Shown here in pieces: positions 6,131 to 12,100 of a stretch of 12,523 nt of DNA. Numbering within the stretch: the first letter of the stretch is position 1; every line of letters begins with the position of its first letter. This DNA comes from Baffinella frigidus (Eukaryota; Cryptophyceae; Cryptomonadales; Baffinellaceae), in contig MU647564.1 of assembly GCA_026770585.1 (NCBI GenBank), positions 79,207 through 91,729 of the forward strand. The letters run 5' to 3'. Both the position numbers and the translations under genes were made by a program. Below the pieces are notes generated by a model, which saw nothing but the letters and a program-made list of their open reading frames with translations, searched no databases and was not told the DNA's origin.

Positions 6131-9100
6131 GGGCACTGGTTGATGGTGTAGGGCTTAGGGTGTCTGGTTGAGGGTCTGGTCGGTTGCCCCCCCCCTGGCC
6201 GCGCAGCCGTACTTAGCCTCCATAGCCGCGGGCATGGCATCGAAGCCCCCCGCGCGGTCCGCTTGACGCGACTGCTCGAAAAGATAGAGCGTTTAGGGTT
6301 TACATGGCGGCCGTGTTGGTAGTCACAAATGTCTCTCTCTTGAGGGTTGAGGGTTGGGGGTTGGGGGTTGAGGGTTCAAGATTTCTGATTTGCTACAGAA
6401 TGTGAGATCTCTCAGAGTAGGAATCTTCTAGCACCGGCTAGGGTTGAGGGTTTCGGGTGATGGGAGTTCCGGAGTATTGGGTTGAGGGTTCCGGAGCCTC
6501 CAGAAGGGGACTCGTAACCTGAGTAAGAACTTTGAGATCGCTGGTCCCGCCCTTGCCCGCCCCTAAACCCAACACCCTACACCCAACACCCCACACGCTT
6601 GACCCTCAATCCTAAACCCTCGGACTCATAACCTTAATAAGCGCCATGAGGTCGCCCCCCCCACCCTCATAACCTAAATACCCCCCCCCCCCAAGGTCGC
6701 CCCGCCCTACGCTCCCCCCTCCTGCGGATCACCTACCCTATGGATCGGAAGGGGATTAATAACCTGAATGAGCGCCACGAGATCGCTGGTCCCGCCCTTG
6801 CCCGCCCCTAAACCCAACACCCTACACCCAACACCCCACACGCTTGACCCTCAATCCTAAACCCTCGGACTCATAACCTTAATAAGCGCCATGAGGTCGC
6901 CCCCCCCACCCTCATAACCTAAATACCCCCCCCCCCCAAGGTCGCCCCGCCCTACGCTCCCCCCTCCTGCGGATCACCTACCCTATGGATCGGAAGGGGA
7001 TTAATAACCTGAATGAGCGCCACGAGATCGCTGGTCCCGCCCTTCCCCCCCCCACCGCTCTTCTTTGCTTTGAGCTCCTCATGTGACTCCTGTTGGGGTG
7101 TAGGGTGCATGGTTTAGGTTTCAGGGTCTAGGGTTTAGGTCCTTCAGGTTTTAATTTCTCCCAACATAGCCCAACGACACGCCGTTCCGTAGAAGGGATC
7201 TGCAGAGAAAGCATGTTTGCTTTCGGACCGCGTTTCGCTCTCCAGTGCAGAGGCTCGTGAAGAGGGGATGAAGGGTGGCTCTGTTGGGGTATTTTGACTT
7301 AATCCAACAGGAGAAAGCATCTACATATCTGCCTCATGTCAGGTTATGAGTCTTGATGAAAGGTTTTGGGCCTGTCGGATAATTTATGAGCCTTTCCAAA
7401 CCCTAAATCCTAACCCCTAACCCCTGGCCCCTAACCTCTACAACCCAACAATAAACATCAAACCCAACCCCTCATCTATCACCATTGCACTGTTCTGTTC
7501 CCGCAACCTAACCCCTCACCCCTCACCCCTCACCCCTAACCCCTCACCCCTAAACCCTAAATCCTAAACCCTAACCCTGTAGAAACCCCTCACACCTCAC
7601 CCCGAACCCTCAACCCCTAAACCATACCCCCCCCCACACACACACCACTCTTCTTCGCGTTGGGCTCCTCGTGAGGCTCCTGCCAGGGTTTGGGGGCTTA
7701 GACCCTCATAAGTACGGCCAAGTACCCCCGAAGTACCGCCAAGTACCCCCCCTGTTTTGTTGGCTTAGACCCCTCATAACCTATCCGCAAGGCTCATAAC
7801 CTAAGCAAGCGCCGGCGCGAGCCCGGGGTTGGCCGGGAGGCACGCTAGACGGTGAAAGCTAAACTGGCAACTGTCAACAGCAGACGGTTAACGGTAAAAG
7901 CTCTCACCCGGAGAGAGCTTCTTTCGGAGGTCTTGCACCTCCAAACCCCCAACACCAAAAACACTTTCTGTGTTGCCTCTCAGCCCTCCTCGGGCTCGTA
8001 CGGTCAACGGTCAACGGTCAAAGCTAAACGGTCAACGATCAACGGTCAACGGTAAAAAATAAATGGTAAACGGTAAACGGTGAATGGCAAAAGCTAAACG
8101 GTGAATGGTCAACGGTCAACGGTCAACAGCCAACGGTCAACGGCCAAAGCTAGACGGTCAACGGTCAACGGTCAACGCTAACCCCCGAACCCTAACGAAA
8201 AGGGCGAATCAACCCTTCGGTGCCGCCTCCCAGCTGTCATCTTTCCAACCTCCTCCAAGCTCGAGACCCCTCGAAAATCCCCTCCCAGCCCCCATCAACA
8301 ACCCCTCCTCTTCCACCTCCAAACCCCCAACACCAAAAACACTTTCTATGTTGCCTCTCAGCCCTCCCCGGGCTCGTATGGGGTTTATAGTTTATAGTTT
8401 ACGTTTTATATCTTATGGTTTCGGGTTTCGGGTTTCGGGTTTCGTGTTTCGTGTTTCGTGTTCCGGGTTTCGGGTTTCGGGTTTCGGGTTTCGGGCGAAC
8501 CTCCCAGCCCTCCTCGGGCTCCCTCGTCTTCTTGATCTCCGCAAGCTCATCGGAAGACAGCTTCTCCACCTTCAACTTCCCGTACCCCCCCCAACCCCTA
8601 AAACCTAAGCCCTAAACCCTAAACCCCCTAAACCCTAAAACCTCATCCGGGGAGAGCTTCTCCGCCTCGGACCCTAAGATATCAACCCTAATAAACCCTA
8701 AGATATCAACCCTAAGATACAAATCCTAAGATATAAACTATGCACTATGAACTATACACCCTCAGAGACCCAGTTTCGTTCAAGGTTTTCGCCCCTCCCA
8801 GCTCGGAGGGGCGCGGCGCGGAACACGCAAGGCAGTCACGACCGACCGTCTGGCTTCGGCGTCCGTTCACGAGCCTGCCGGCGGGGCTGTTCCCTGCTGG
8901 GAGGGGTCAGTTGGCGTTGACACCAACTGACACCAACAACACCAACAGATCCCCCTTGTCTTCCACCTCCCAACCCCCAACTCAAAAAACGGACCCCACT
9001 ACCAAAAACGCTTTCGATGTGTTACCTCCCAGCCCTCCTCGGGCTCGCTCGTCTTCTTGATCTCCGCAACCTCATCCGGAGACAGCTTCCCCACCTTCAA

Positions 9101-12100
9101 CTTCCCGTACCTCCCCTAACCCCTAGACCCCACCCCCTAAAAACTAAGCCCTAAACCCCAAACCCTGCAATCTAAACCCTGGACCCTGAACCCTGAACCA
9201 TACACCATAACCCTTCTCTTCCACCTCCAACCCCCCAACACCAAACTCGCTTTCTCTCTGACTTCCCAGCTCTCAACGCCTTGGCTGTTACCCCCCAGCC
9301 GTCCTCGGGCTCCCTCGTCTTCTTGATCTCCGCCACCTCATCCGGAGACAGCTTCTCCACCTTCAACGTCCCGTACCTACCCTCCTAAACCAAATTTGGT
9401 CACGTTATCGCTAAATCTAGGGGTCCCGAAACCCACAACACCGAAAACGTTGTCAAAGTTACCTCCCAGCCCTCCTCAGGCTCCCTCTTCTTCTTGATCT
9501 CCGCCACCTCATCCGGAGACAGCTTTTTCGGCTTGAACTTCCCGTACTTGTCCGTAGCCTGTTCGGTGTAGGTTTTGGGTTTTGGGTTTTGCCCTGGACA
9601 CTAAACTCTGAACCCTAAGCCCTCGTCGGGGGATAGCTTTTTCGGCTTGAATTTCCCATACTTGTCGATAGCCTGTTTGGTTGAAAGTTTGGGGGTTGGG
9701 GTTTGCCCTGAACACCAACAAGCCCGGTGTCCGCCTATGTTGGGAGCTCGAAAAACCTAAAGGACCTAAAGGACCTCTGAACCCTACGCCCTCATCCGGG
9801 GAGAGCCTCTGCACCTTGAACTTCCCGTACTTGTCCGTCGTCTGTTTGGTTGAAATTTTGGGGGTTCGGGTTTGGGGTTTGGGGTTTGGGGTTTGAGGTT
9901 TAGGGTTCAGAGTGCAGGGATCAGGGTTCAGGGTTCAGGGTTCAGGGTTCAGGGTTCAGGGTTCAGGGTTCAGGGTTCAGAGTGTACTCACACGATCAAC
10001 AGCCTTGTTCAGATGGGCGGGGTTCTCCTAAATCCATAAACCCTAAACCCTAAAGGTTTCACCCTCGTGTAATCCATAAACCCCAAACCCCAAACCCTAA
10101 GCCCCAAACCCCAAACTCAGAACCCTTAACCTAAAGGCCGCCCTGCGTGATCATGTTATCGACCGCACTCTACACCGTACACCCTACACTCTACACCCTA
10201 CACCCTACACCCTACACCCTACACTCTACACCCTACACCCTACACCCTACACCCTAAACCGTAGCCTGGTGCAGATGATCGGGGTTCCCCGAATTATCCT
10301 ATATACCCCAAACCCTATACCCTAATTATCCTATATACCTCAAACCCTATACCCTAATAATCCCTCAACCCTTCCCGGGTTAACCCTAAGCCCTAATCCC
10401 TAACCCCCCCCCACCCTGGAAAGTGCCCTGCGTGAACCCTGAATCCTTAACCCTTAACCCTGAACCCAACACCCTGAACCCTACACCCTGAACCCTGAAC
10501 CCTGAACCCTGTACGCTGAACCCTACACCCTGAACCCTACACCCTGAACCCTGAACCCTGAACCCCAAACCCCAAACCCCAAACCCTGAACTCTCAATCC
10601 TCTCAACCCTCTCAACCCTCTGAACCCTGAACCCTGAACCCTGAACCCTGAACCCCAAACCCTCAACCCTCAACCCTCAACCCCAAACCCCAAACCCCAA
10701 ACCCCAAACCCCAAACCCTCAACTCTAAACGCTAAGTACCAGGTACACGCTCAACGGCGAACAACGACCCCCAAACCATAAACCCAACAAAACAAGCCCT
10801 AAACCCACGGCCCTAACAATCAACCTGGAGAGTGCCCTTCTCGATCATGTCGTCGACCACCCCCTTGACCCGCCAGAGGTCCTCCTGCCCAAGATCCAGG
10901 AGAAAGTTTAGGGTTTAGGGTTTAGGGTTGAAGATTTATCGTTTTAAAGTTAAGGCTGCAGGGTTCTGGGTTTCGGGTTCTGGGTTTAGGGGTTTGGGTT
11001 CTGGGATCATGTCGTCGACCACCCCCTTGGTCCGCTACAAGTGCTCCTGGGTTTAGGGTTCAGTGTTTAGGGTTCTGGATCCAGGGTTTAGGGGGTTTGA
11101 CCTTTCGCCCGCCGCGAGAAAAGTCATCACTTGGAATACGAAAATTTAAGAAAAGTCATCACTTGGAATACGAAAAGTCATCACTTGGAATACGAAAAAA
11201 AACGTTTCCAACAGTTGGAAACGTCACGTTTCGGTCATACCGTAAACCTAAACCGGCCATAGCGTCCAACGCTAAACCCTAAACGCGAAAACGCAAAACG
11301 TCAACAATTGGAATTCAAAAAAAATATCGTGGGAATCCGCGCGGTGGGGCTAGGGTTTAGGGTTTACGGCTTAGGGTTCAGGGTTCAGGGTTCAGGGTTC
11401 AGGGTGCAGGGTTCAGGGTGCAGGCTTCAGGGTTCAGGGTTCAGGGTTCAGGGTGCAGGGTTCAGGGTTCAGGGTTCAGGGTTCAGGGTTCAGGGTGCAG
11501 GGTTCAGGGTTCAGGGTTGAGGGTTCAGGGTGCAGGGATTAGGGATGAGGTTGTAGGGGTTAAGAGTGCAGAGTTTAGGGAGCACCTCCTCACAGAAGGG
11601 GATGTGGTTGCACACGTTCTTCATCTCCAGGGTTTAGGGACTAGGGTTGAGGGTTTAGGAAATATGACATGCGGGTTCAGGGGTTAGGGATTAGGGATTT
11701 TGGGTTCAGGGTTTAGGGTTTAGGGTTCAGGGTCATCAACGTTTGCATCTCCGCTTAGCACCCTACACCCTACACCCTACACCCTACACCCTACACCCTA
11801 CACCCTGTACCCTGCACCCCGTACAATAGGGATTAGGGTGCGCACCTTCTCACAGAAGGGGATGTGGTTGCACACGTTCTTCATATCCTTCGCACCCTAC
11901 ACCCTACACCCTACACCCTACACCCTTCACCCTACACCCTGCACCCTGCACCCTACACCCTGTACTCTGCACCCTGCAGGTGTTAGGGTGCACCTTCTCA
12001 CAGACGGGGATGTGGTTGCACACGTTCTTCATCTCTCCGGGATAAGGGATTAGGTATTGAGGATTCGTGATTAGGGATTAGGTTTCAAGGATCAGGGATA

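Noticed and set aside
7714-7752. AAGTACCCCC short repeats
   Set aside because: Three imperfect 10-13-bp copies only; too small to interpret, although consistent with the general local-duplication habit.
8105-8608. + strand 167-codon frame
   Set aside because: Starts in the GGTCAAC array and ends antisense to an exon fragment. Low complexity at both ends and no domain.
10386-10673. Minus-strand 95-codon frame of GFRVQGS repeats
   Set aside because: Produced by a 7-bp repeat read over 21 bp. The same peptide appears on the opposite strand at 11308-11687 and 8415-8615, wherever GGGTTCA or GGGTTTC arrays occur.
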